From contig CAZAKI010000071.1 of NCBI GenBank assembly GCA_964485855.1, positions 1-7,704 of the forward strand: 7,704 bases of DNA. The letters are read 5' to 3'. This DNA is from UBA993 sp964485855 (lineage in GTDB: Bacteria > Bacillota > Dethiobacteria > DTU022). Positions 1 to 6,626 of the stretch are shown here, piece after piece. Numbering within the stretch: position 1 is the stretch's first letter; each line of letters starts with the position of its first letter. The notes under the pieces were generated by a model. That model had not been told where the DNA came from. It did not search any database and worked only from the letters and a program-made list of their open reading frames with translations. Made by a program: the position numbers and the translations under genes.

Positions 1-1448
1 CAAAAGGGAACAATGATGGTCAGGGGAATACCGGCCTTGATAAAATCACGGATTGAAAAGTAGCCTGAGGCATAAGGTATAACATTAGTCGGACTCGAAG
101 TTACGAGTAGAAAGGCCAGCGATGTGGCGATCGCCACCGGTCCGGCTAGCATCCAGGGATCGAGGCCCATTTGTACTGCGAGCGCTATAACCAGCGGCAC
201 CAGTATTACCCCGGTAACCGTATTGCTGGAAAAAAAGACTTTTAAAAATTCAACTGCCAAAACAGCAAGGAAAATACGGACTGCCATGCTCATCGCCCCA
301 AGCGGTGAAAAAGCGATGGAAGCAAGCCATTCGGCCGCTCCTGTTTCAAAAATTACCGCTCCCAGGGAAAGACCCGCGGCAATTAATACAATGGCACCCC
401 AGTCAACTTCCTGCTGAGCCTCTTTCCACTTCAGTAAATCAATGCCCGGCAGGAAAAAGAGTACTGCTGCCCCAAGAGCCACTGCCTCCAGGGGAATGGT
501 AATACCAGTAAAATGCAGCAGCAAGGGATCGCCAACCCAAAATAAAACCGCAAGGCAAAAAATCACCAGGGCTTTTAATTCTGTAGTTTTCAGCTTGGCT
601 TGACCATCAGGAAAAGCTTGCAGCAGGGAAGATTGATCAAAAATATCCTGGTCCAGCTTTTCTGGCGGAAATATTCGGACCAAAACTAAAAAAGCCAGGG
701 GTAAAACCAGCAGCGCTGCCGGCACGCCGACGATCATCCAGCGCAAAAAATCAATCTGCACTTCGGCCAGCTCGCGTAAATAGCCTAAAGCAACAATATT
801 CGCCCCATTACCAACCGGTGTAGAAATGCCGCCAATCGCCGGACCCCAGGCAACAGCAATCATCAGTGCTTTACCAAAATTGCTTTTTAAAGGCTCACAA
901 CGGCACCGGCGCAAAATATTTAAGCCGATCGGCAGTAAAATGGCCGAAACCGACATGTTCACAATCCACATTGATAAAAAGGCCCCAACGGCCATAAAAA
1001 TAAACACCAGCCTCCGTGGTTCAAAACCGACTTTGCCTATCATAAGAGCCGTCAGGCGATCGGCCAGACCGGAACGAGTCAATCCGGCTGATAGAATCAA
1101 TACTCCTATGAAAAAGACCACGACTGAATTGCCAAAACCGTACGCCACTGTCTCTTTAAACGGCATTAATCCGAAGAGCGGCACCAGCAACAGACCGGCT
1201 AATGCCGCTACCGCAAAAGGCAGCGCTTCGGTAATCCACAAAATGATCACAAAAGCAAGAACTCCTAACGCCATCTTGCCTTCACTTGTCAGGATAACCG
1301 AAGTATTTTCTGTGTTAAACAGATCTGATGGCAAATAAATGAACAGTAATAGAATTATTACAGCCAAAATTAAAGAAGCAATTCTTTTCCCCACGGTTGA
1401 AGGTTTCGTTTCTTGTTTTAATTTTGTCAAAGTTACCGGCGCCCCCAC
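1..1448 (-). CDS. DASS/SLC13-family anion (dicarboxylate/sulfate-type) transporter, C-terminus cut by window edge
   Basis: Reading the minus strand from GTG at 1448 gives 482 open codons to the window edge, close to the usual 460-520 residues of the family, so only a short C-terminal end is missing. The protein is very hydrophobic with many membrane segments. Family signatures are visible: a WITEALPFAVAAL segment at about 71-83, LSMWIVNMSVSAILLP at 158-173, a GGIST-xxGNGAN loop at 206-217, the second SNT motif (FFSSNTVTG) at 405-413, and TSSPTNVIPYASG at 450-462. In characterised DASS carriers the two SNT hairpins bind Na+ and the anion, so the role is probably import of a dicarboxylate, sulfate or similar anion; the substrate cannot be read from sequence. 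The first SNT motif is replaced by VNM (163-165). The start is uncertain: GTG 1448 lies 22 nt after an AGGAG (1471-1475), and TTG 1430 is an alternative. No in-frame ATG precedes the first membrane segment. Confidence 0.88.
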   Translation of the reverse strand, partial: MGAPVTLTKLKQETKPSTVGKRIASLILAVIILLLFIYLPSDLFNTENTSVILTSEGKMALGVLAFVIILWITEALPFAVAALAGLLLVPLFGLMPFKETVAYGFGNSVVVFFIGVLILSAGLTRSGLADRLTALMIGKVGFEPRRLVFIFMAVGAFLSMWIVNMSVSAILLPIGLNILRRCRCEPLKSNFGKALMIAVAWGPAIGGISTPVGNGANIVALGYLRELAEVQIDFLRWMIVGVPAALLVLPLAFLVLVRIFPPEKLDQDIFDQSSLLQAFPDGQAKLKTTELKALVIFCLAVLFWVGDPLLLHFTGITIPLEAVALGAAVLFFLPGIDLLKWKEAQQEVDWGAIVLIAAGLSLGAVIFETGAAEWLASIAFSPLGAMSMAVRIFLAVLAVEFLKVFFSSNTVTGVILVPLVIALAVQMGLDPWMLAGPVAIATSLAFLLVTSSPTNVIPYASGYFSIRDFIKAGIPLTIIVPF

Positions 1449-1509
1449 TATGTGTAATTTATTTATTATTCTCCTGCTAACTTCATAATCCTTCGAACCT
1501 GAGTAAACT

Positions 1510-1539
1510 TTGACTATTGATAGAAAATTATGGTATTAT
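1510..1539 (+). promoter_or_regulatory. Sigma-A promoter with extended -10 for the HhH-protein gene
   Basis: TTGACT (1510-1515) and TATTAT (1534-1539) are separated by 18 nt, with a TGG extended -10 immediately before the -10 box. Transcription would start near 1546, about 30 nt before the ATG at 1576. The architecture matches the candidate promoter at 2764-2793 closely: same -35, same spacer length, same TGG. Confidence 0.65.
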
Positions 1540-1554
1540 TTATTTACCGATCAA
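1527..1554 (-). promoter_or_regulatory. Candidate sigma-A promoter for the anion transporter
   Basis: On the minus strand a TTGATC -35 box (1554-1549) and a CATAAT -10 box (1532-1527) are separated by 16 nt. Transcription would begin near 1520 and give a leader of about 70 nt. The -10 box touches the extended -10 of the opposing promoter for the downstream plus-strand gene, so the two could compete for polymerase. The boxes are imperfect and this is a pattern match only. Confidence 0.35.
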
Positions 1555-1575
1555 TTTATTCAAGGAGGGAAAAAT

Positions 1576-1956
1576 ATGAGCTGGATTTGGATTTTATTAA
1601 TTATTATTGTTTTAGTAGTTCTTTGGTTCCTTTTTGGTAACAAGCTAAAGGAAGGCGGCGGAACCAAAAGCAGTTTACCTTCACAACCGGCAACTCCAGG
1701 AAAAGCAGATGACCTGAAGATTATCGAAGGAGTCGGCCCCAAGATTGCCAGTGTTTTGAACGAGGCAGGAATTACCACCTTTGCTCACATGGCCCTGAAA
1801 AGCGCCGGGGACTTGAGAAAGATTTTGGATGATGCTGGCATTGGCGCTATTGCCGATCCAACAACCTGGCCGGAACAGGCCGCGCTGGCCGCAGAAGGCA
1901 AGATGGATGCCCTGAAAGAGCTTCAGGATAAACTACAGGGTGGCCGCGAAGCATAA
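1576..1956 (+). CDS. Membrane-anchored helix-hairpin-helix (H3TH, COG3743-like) protein
   Basis: The protein has 126 residues. The ATG at 1576 is chosen over the upstream in-frame ATG at 1510 because a near-perfect AGGAGGG site (1563-1569) sits just before it and the 1510 codon lies inside the promoter. Residues 3-20 form one very hydrophobic membrane helix, followed by a flexible Gly/Ser/Pro-rich linker (about 26-42). A helix-hairpin-helix region then begins at LKIIEGVGPKIASVLNEAGI (47-66). The tail ADPTTWPEQAALAAEGKMDA (93-112) is typical of proteins annotated as 'predicted 5' DNA nuclease, flap endonuclease-1-like'. HhH motifs of the EGVGPKIA type usually bind the DNA backbone without sequence specificity. 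No catalytic acidic cluster of a nuclease is evident, so a tethering or binding role is more likely than cleavage; that is inference. The gene appears monocistronic and converges with cobO. Confidence 0.85.
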   Translation: MSWIWILLIIIVLVVLWFLFGNKLKEGGGTKSSLPSQPATPGKADDLKIIEGVGPKIASVLNEAGITTFAHMALKSAGDLRKILDDAGIGAIADPTTWPEQAALAAEGKMDALKELQDKLQGGREA

Positions 1957-1967
1957 TCAGCATCACC

Positions 1968-2062
1968 ATAACACAGGGGGACGGTTCTTTTGTGTTGTTT
2001 AAACCATCTGATACAAACATGAGAATTAGAAACAACACAAAAGAACCGTCCCCCTGTGTTAT
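1968..2062. repeat. Perfect 33-bp inverted repeat with 29-nt loop (REP/MITE-like palindromic element)
   Basis: The arms 1968-2000 and 2030-2062 are exact reverse complements over 33 bp, separated by an unmatched 29-nt loop (2001-2029). The core of each arm is GGGGGACGGTTCTTTTGTGT. I recall this kind of GGGGACGGTTCT-containing palindrome as a dispersed repeat in Firmicutes and some other phyla, often near REP-associated transposases; the family assignment is from memory. It sits 11 bp after the stop of the HhH gene and 19 bp beyond the stop of cobO, so it may also end or stabilise both transcripts, although neither side has a classical U-tract. Open frames that cross it are by-products of the repeat. 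Confidence 0.85.
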
Positions 2063-2081
2063 CCCGATCAAATCTACATTT

Positions 2082-2612
2082 TTACTTTTCAATGCCGATG
2101 CGGGCGGAAACTCCTTGATCCATATAGTGTTTGATACAACGCATTTCAGTAACTAAATCGGCCCGGGCAATAATTTCAGCAGGAGCGCTACGGCCGGTAA
2201 GGATCAGCTCCATGGTTGGGGGTTTGCGGTCGATCAGGGAGCAAATCTCTTCTAAACTGATCAGTCCGCCATGGTAAGCAGCCATGATTTCATCGAAGAT
2301 CAAGATATCACAGGCCATGCTGTCCAAAACTTCTTCGATCTGTTTTATTTCCGACTTTAACCTGGTCTTCAGCTCAAACTTTTCCACGTCATTCATCGAA
2401 CCAAAGAACTTTTTGGTTTCAGCCAGGCGGATGATTTTAAAGCGTCCGTCCAGCATGGTCGTGCTCTCCAGCTCGCCACTGGGTGCACCTTTAAGAAACT
2501 GAAACATCACCACTTTCAGCCCACGGCCAACAGCCCTTAAACCCAGACCCAAGGCAGCTGTGGTTTTGCCTTTACCGTCTCCCGTATAAACCTGCACATA
2601 CCCTTTTTTCAA
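2082..2612 (-). CDS. cobO: Cob(I)alamin adenosyltransferase, CobO/BtuR type
   Basis: The protein has 176 residues, full length for the short Gram-positive form of the family. The P-loop is GDGKGKTT (11-18), in the family's characteristic glycine- and lysine-rich form. Further matches are the Walker B-like DILIFDEI (102-109), LTGRSAP (138-144), ADLVTEM (151-157) and the C-terminal KHYMDQGVSARIGIEK. The enzyme transfers the 5'-deoxyadenosyl group of ATP to the cobalt of cob(I)alamin or a corrinoid precursor, in the cytoplasm, for coenzyme B12 synthesis or salvage. The start is TTG at 2612-2610, supported by a GAGGTGG ribosome site (2617-2623) four bases upstream and by family alignment at the N-terminus; there is no nearby ATG. 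It stands alone here, with no other cobalamin gene and no cobalamin riboswitch visible upstream. No convincing promoter was found for it. Confidence 0.95.
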   Translation of the reverse strand: MKKGYVQVYTGDGKGKTTAALGLGLRAVGRGLKVVMFQFLKGAPSGELESTTMLDGRFKIIRLAETKKFFGSMNDVEKFELKTRLKSEIKQIEEVLDSMACDILIFDEIMAAYHGGLISLEEICSLIDRKPPTMELILTGRSAPAEIIARADLVTEMRCIKHYMDQGVSARIGIEK

Positions 2613-2754
2613 ATTGCCACCTCAGTTTTTATGATAATGAACTGATAATAATATTTACGCCTTCAAGTCCTTATATTTTTAATGTACATACGTTTAACCT
2701 ATTATTCATAATAAACCTTTCCCTAATCTTTGCCCTTTAAATGTAATAATTATT

Positions 2755-2768
2755 GTCAATTAATTGAC
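2755..2768. promoter_or_regulatory. 14-bp perfect palindrome over the -35 region, possible operator
   Basis: GTCAATTAATTGAC is a perfect palindrome. Its right half overlaps the -35 box (2764-2769) of the plus-strand promoter, and its left half contains a TTGACA on the minus strand (2759-2754), which would point toward cobO but has no good -10 at 16-18 nt. It may be an operator, or simply the result of two back-to-back -35-like boxes in AT-rich DNA. Confidence 0.3.
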
Positions 2769-2793
2769 TAATTGCTTTATTATCTGGTATCAT
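2764..2793 (+). promoter_or_regulatory. Sigma-A promoter with extended -10 for the CotH/DUF4956/VTC/lipoprotein operon
   Basis: TTGACT (2764-2769) and TATCAT (2788-2793) are 18 nt apart, with TGG directly before the -10 box. The predicted start near 2800 leaves a leader of about 50 nt before the ATG at 2850. It is the only good promoter match upstream of four closely packed genes, so it probably drives all of them. Confidence 0.6.
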
Positions 2794-2849
2794 ATCTCAA
2801 TAAAATCCATTTCCATCCTATCATAGAATACTGAACAGAGGCATGCCGG

Positions 2850-4508
2850 ATGGCCAGCAAACTGAGCTTAAAAAGATCAAGGATCAGACAAGGGCTTGAG
2901 AAAGCCTCCATTTTTGCTTGTCTTGTCTTAGCAATGGTAATGTTTATTGTTGGACTATCTTCCGGAAATGATCATCTTAATAATAATTCCAAAGAAAGTT
3001 CCCTGGTTACAGCAATAGCAACAGCTATGCCTCACAATGGCTGGGCTCCTCACACTATATATTTCAGCGCCTTTGGAAGCAAATCTCTTGATTCCAAAAT
3101 AGTAAGCTATGAATGGGACCTCGACGGTGATGGCCGGTTTGATTATGATGCTACCGCCCAAAATGGCTATGCCTCTTACAGTTATTCTAAAACCGGCGAA
3201 AGAACAATCACCCTACGGGTGACCGACGAAGAAGGAAAAACCGCTACAGATAGTTTGATTATCAATATCAAACATCCAGCTTCAAGCAGTGTTGACTACT
3301 GGTCTGTATTTGATGACAGCCTGATAAGACGGATCGATGTCAGTTTATTAAGCATTGATTGGGAGAAAATCTGGTCTGAGCCGGAAGCAAAGTATCAGGC
3401 GAAAGCAGACTTGAAAATATTCGGCAGACAGCTGCAGGATGTCGGCTTTCGGATGCGCGGCCAGTTTTCCCTGCGTGTGTCCGGAAGTAAAAAACCCTGG
3501 AAGTTTGACCTGGACGCCTATATCCCCGATCAGGAATACCAAAATCTTAAGCAGCTGCTTCTAATCAATAATGTTGGTGATCCAAGTTTATTGAGAGAAA
3601 AGCTGGCTTACGAGTTGATGGAATTTGCCGGAGTGCCGGCCAGTCATACTGCCTATGTTGAACTGTGGGTTGATCTACTAGATGACAATGAAGAGCCTAT
3701 CTACTGGGGTATCTATACGCTGATCGAAAGAGTTGACAATAAGTATATTGCCAACCGTTTTGGCAGAGATAGTAAGGGTGGCAATCTATACAAAGCCAGC
3801 CATGCCCAGCGTGGGCCGATGGATTTAATCTACTATGGGGAATCGATTACCGACTACCCCCTTCAGGATGGTCAATACGCTTATGGGAAAATGAACAACG
3901 AAGACGAAGCTGACTATAGTGATATTATCAATCTTTGCCGGGTAGTTGACTACAATAGTTATAGCGATGATCAATCATTTATGGCTGCCCTGGAAGAAGT
4001 TATTAATGTTGATACTTTTTTACGGTACATGGCTGTAATCACTATTCTTGACAACTGGGATAGCTATCCCTACACAGGTAATAATTTTTATTTGTTTAAT
4101 AATCCTACAACCGATCGTTTTGAGTGGATCCCCTGGGATTTAACCTGGGGGATGAATGCTAACGCCCCGCTGTTCGGCAAAACTGGAGAATCAATTATTG
4201 GCAGTGCTCCCCTTTTTGATCGGGTTTTTGCTATCGAGGCTTACCAAACGCGCTACGCCGCTTACGTTGATCTGATAGTCCGCCACCGTTTTAATCCTGC
4301 TTACATGACAGAACACATCAAGAATTATCATAGTCTGATTAAACCATACATTAATAAATCAACCGGCGATCAGGCTTTCTTTGGAGAAGAACCGATGTTT
4401 AATAACAATCAGTTCGATAATTCCTGGCAGGAACTTATTTCGTTCATAGAAAATCGCGGTATCTATTTAGAAAAGAGCCTGAATGACTTCTTAAGCAGCA
4501 ATCAATAA
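2850..4508 (+). CDS. Signal-anchored PKD-domain CotH kinase-family protein
   Basis: The protein has 552 residues. A basic N-terminus (1-18) precedes a membrane helix (about 20-36), so it is probably anchored with the rest outside the cell. Residues about 65-142 form a PKD-like beta domain with an acidic DLDGDGRFDYD loop (90-100) that could bind calcium. The CotH domain follows (about 160-545). Its motifs are RMRGQFSLR (201-209), KKPWKFDLD (214-222, likely nucleotide-binding Lys), LREKLAYELM (248-257), WGIYTLIERVD (286-296), ILDNWDSYPYTGNNFYLF (399-416) and WIPWDLTWGM (426-435). Bacillus CotH is an atypical protein kinase acting on spore-coat proteins; activity here is inferred. The last motif has Thr432 where D or N is common. 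ATG 2850 follows an AGAGG site (2837-2841). It is the first gene of the operon, with 22 bp to the next. An outward-facing kinase would lack ATP, so a different donor or a binding role is possible. Confidence 0.87.
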   Translation: MASKLSLKRSRIRQGLEKASIFACLVLAMVMFIVGLSSGNDHLNNNSKESSLVTAIATAMPHNGWAPHTIYFSAFGSKSLDSKIVSYEWDLDGDGRFDYDATAQNGYASYSYSKTGERTITLRVTDEEGKTATDSLIINIKHPASSSVDYWSVFDDSLIRRIDVSLLSIDWEKIWSEPEAKYQAKADLKIFGRQLQDVGFRMRGQFSLRVSGSKKPWKFDLDAYIPDQEYQNLKQLLLINNVGDPSLLREKLAYELMEFAGVPASHTAYVELWVDLLDDNEEPIYWGIYTLIERVDNKYIANRFGRDSKGGNLYKASHAQRGPMDLIYYGESITDYPLQDGQYAYGKMNNEDEADYSDIINLCRVVDYNSYSDDQSFMAALEEVINVDTFLRYMAVITILDNWDSYPYTGNNFYLFNNPTTDRFEWIPWDLTWGMNANAPLFGKTGESIIGSAPLFDRVFAIEAYQTRYAAYVDLIVRHRFNPAYMTEHIKNYHSLIKPYINKSTGDQAFFGEEPMFNNNQFDNSWQELISFIENRGIYLEKSLNDFLSSNQ

Positions 4509-4530
4509 TCTAAACGAAAGGAAGCGAATC

Positions 4531-5868
4531 ATGCGCCGACTATTTGCAAACGCCGTCTGCTTTACCTTTATCTTGTTCTTACTGCTTTTCTTACCTGTTT
4601 CCGTTACATACGCCGAATCTCTTTTAGAAAATTTTGATGAGACCCAATTACCACAGTGGGACCTATCACCGGAAGCAATTGTAACTGGGGGAATACTGCA
4701 GATCGGCCCAGCAAATTTTGCAGCTCCTAGCGGAGAATGGCAACAATTTGAAATGAAAGCCAAGATGCGCTACAAAAATCCCGGAGAACTCCAAATCCAG
4801 TATCAGTCAACAGAAAAGGGTTTTTATAACTTAATAATATTTGAAAATGAGGCTTTGCTGTTAAAAGAAATGCAGGGTGAGGGCCCTACGGAGCTCGCCA
4901 TTACCAATATTGAGACGCTTGCTGAAGATCAATGGTTTGAATTAACAATTGCTTTTCAGAACAATTCCCATAATATTAGCATAGACGGCAACAGCTTAAT
5001 TGCTGTCGAAGACCCCAACCCTTATTTAAATGGCAACTTCTTATTTGCTGCCCATGGGCAAAGGATCCTGGAAATCGACAGCTTGGAAATAAAGCCACTT
5101 CAAACAAATGAACCACCTGTTTCAGAGGTAACTGAAGAAATCCCCGGAGAGGATATAACAGAATCAGCCCCGTCTACCAGTGAAGATTCCCTCTTAACTT
5201 TACTGCAATCATTATCCGGTGATCAAGGTAACACTTTCCGAATTGAAGTATTTGCCATTAACCTCTTGCTGGCTGTTTTTACCTCCTTCGTGCTTAGCCG
5301 TGCTTATATTTTCTGGGGCAAGTCATTATCTAATCGGCGCAAATTTGCCGCAAACTTTATGATGATTACTGTCACTACAACCTTTATTATCTTAGTAGTG
5401 CGCTCGTCAGTTGCCTTGTCTCTAGGTTTAGTTGGTGCGTTATCTATTATTCGTTTTCGAGCCGCTATTAAGGAACCAGAGGAACTGGCCTACCTTTTCT
5501 TAGCGATTGGCCTGGGCATTGGGCTGGGAGATAACCAGAGAACAGCAACCTTACTGGCTCTCGCGGTAGTAATCATCGTCATCGGCTTGTCACACTTGTT
5601 TCGACAGACCCAGGCCGATACAAACCTACATCTGACAATCAGCAGCCCCGATCCTCATCACCTGAACATTGAGGAAGTGAGTGCGTTATTAGGTCGCTAC
5701 TGTTCAAAAATGAGGCTACTACGTTACGATCAAAACCACGACGTTTTGGAAATGTCTTTTGTAGTTGAATTCAGGCACACATCAGATCTAAACAAACTGC
5801 AGCGCGAACTGGAAAAACTTTCACCTTCGATCGAAATATCATTTCTTGACAACAAAGGTGTGTGGTGA
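4531..5868 (+). CDS. Exported jelly-roll-like domain fused to DUF4956 membrane protein
   Basis: The protein has 445 residues. Residues 1-29 are a signal peptide (positive start, hydrophobic core, VTYA-ES cleavage site). Residues about 31-190 are beta-rich and resemble a LamG or DUF1080-type jelly-roll; this is a pattern judgement. An acidic Ser/Thr/Pro linker (191-222) precedes a membrane region with about four to five helices (238-260, 275-291, 294-308, 318-333, 338-356). Its SLGLVGALSIIRFR...IKEPEELAYLFLAIG stretch (297-327) is the hallmark of DUF4956, an uncharacterised membrane family. A soluble domain of about 85 residues ends the protein and is probably cytoplasmic if the jelly-roll is outside. 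The ATG follows an AAAGGAAG site. DUF4956 genes commonly sit beside VTC-domain and CotH genes, as here. I infer that it partners the VTC protein at the membrane, perhaps for polyphosphate export. Confidence 0.85.
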   Translation: MRRLFANAVCFTFILFLLLFLPVSVTYAESLLENFDETQLPQWDLSPEAIVTGGILQIGPANFAAPSGEWQQFEMKAKMRYKNPGELQIQYQSTEKGFYNLIIFENEALLLKEMQGEGPTELAITNIETLAEDQWFELTIAFQNNSHNISIDGNSLIAVEDPNPYLNGNFLFAAHGQRILEIDSLEIKPLQTNEPPVSEVTEEIPGEDITESAPSTSEDSLLTLLQSLSGDQGNTFRIEVFAINLLLAVFTSFVLSRAYIFWGKSLSNRRKFAANFMMITVTTTFIILVVRSSVALSLGLVGALSIIRFRAAIKEPEELAYLFLAIGLGIGLGDNQRTATLLALAVVIIVIGLSHLFRQTQADTNLHLTISSPDPHHLNIEEVSALLGRYCSKMRLLRYDQNHDVLEMSFVVEFRHTSDLNKLQRELEKLSPSIEISFLDNKGVW

Positions 5869-6587
5869 TGAATTTTTCTGCAACTGAAAAACCGGAAAGC
5901 TACACTCCGCTCCTAACTTACCGCTATGAGCGTAAATATGTGGTGGAAGAACTTACATTGCCGCAAATTAAAGCAGTAATCAAAGCTCATCCCAAATTAT
6001 TTTACCAGGCTTATCCACCTCGTTACATCAATAGCCTTTACCTGGATACTATCGAACTTGAAAACTACTACGACAATGTCCAGGGATCAGCAGAGCGGCG
6101 AAAAATGAGAGTACGCTGGTATGGTGAACTACGTGGAAGAATCAAAAATCCTATCCTGGAAATAAAAATTAAAAATGGTCTGGTCGGGAAAAAATTATCT
6201 TTTTCACTTGATGATTTCGACTTCACCCCGACCTTTAATGACCACACTCTTTACAGCTTATTTGATAAAAAGCTTGTCCCGGAGATCATCCGCTACGAAT
6301 TAAAAACCATGAATGCAGTTTTACTGAACCGCTATTATCGCCATTATTATGTTTCGCGTGATGGCGCCTACCGGGTAACCATTGACAACAACCTGAGTTT
6401 TTACAGAATTAACTGCACATGCTTAAACCAACTGGCCCATCGGCAGCTTAACTGCAGAGAACTGGTTGTTGAATTAAAATACGGCGAAAATGATGAGCTC
6501 TTTTCAGACCGTGTTTCCGGATTCTTCCCTTTTCGTATGACCCGCAGTTCCAAGTACGTGCAAGGAATCGAACGAGTTTATTTCTAA
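5868..6587 (+). CDS. VTC-domain (triphosphate tunnel) polyphosphate polymerase-like protein
   Basis: The protein has 239 residues and no signal peptide or membrane helix, so it should be cytoplasmic. Tunnel motifs occur in order: YERKY (20-24), NSLYLDT (55-61), RRKMRVRWYG (77-86, the paired Arg of the tunnel), LEIKIKNG (97-104), YRVTIDNNLS (168-177), LVVELKYG (199-206) and RSSKYVQGI (226-234). These match the VTC family, whose yeast member Vtc4 polymerises the gamma-phosphate of ATP into inorganic polyphosphate. All the basic and acidic positions I would expect in the tunnel appear to be present. ATG 5868 shares its A with the TGA stop of the DUF4956 gene (TGATG) and follows an AAAGGTG site (5853-5860). 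The in-frame GTGs at 5862 and 5865 are less likely starts. The overlap indicates translational coupling. The fungal SPX and membrane domains are absent, so DUF4956 may supply the membrane part (inference). Confidence 0.88.
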   Translation: MNFSATEKPESYTPLLTYRYERKYVVEELTLPQIKAVIKAHPKLFYQAYPPRYINSLYLDTIELENYYDNVQGSAERRKMRVRWYGELRGRIKNPILEIKIKNGLVGKKLSFSLDDFDFTPTFNDHTLYSLFDKKLVPEIIRYELKTMNAVLLNRYYRHYYVSRDGAYRVTIDNNLSFYRINCTCLNQLAHRQLNCRELVVELKYGENDELFSDRVSGFFPFRMTRSSKYVQGIERVYF

Positions 6588-6626
6588 GGCATGCAATTAA
6601 AAATTGATGAAAGGAAGGGAGAAAAT

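Noticed and set aside
124..1338. Plus-strand open frames at 124-417, 305-502 and 826-1338
   Set aside because: They lie antisense to the DASS transporter, whose minus-strand translation shows clear family motifs throughout; these frames have no recognisable features or ribosome sites.
1510..1575. Longer N-terminus for the HhH protein from ATG 1510
   Set aside because: That codon overlaps the -35 box, has no ribosome site, and would place charged residues before the membrane helix; the AGGAGGG points to ATG 1576.
1968..2062. Classical rho-independent terminator
   Set aside because: The loop is 29 nt and no U-tract follows either side, so a mobile or REP-like palindrome is the better primary call, though it might still affect transcript ends.
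1847..2092. Minus-strand open frame across the inverted repeat
   Set aside because: It is formed by translating the palindromic element and antisense of the HhH gene; it has no ribosome site and the repeat explains it.
2613..2849. Cobalamin riboswitch upstream of cobO
   Set aside because: The region is AT-rich and lacks the conserved B12-box-like sequence and the length such an element needs; cobO has a plain leader.
6591..6626. Longer N-terminus for the lipoprotein from ATG 6591
   Set aside because: It would add twelve charged residues before the lipoprotein signal; the ribosome site lies between this codon and ATG 6627.
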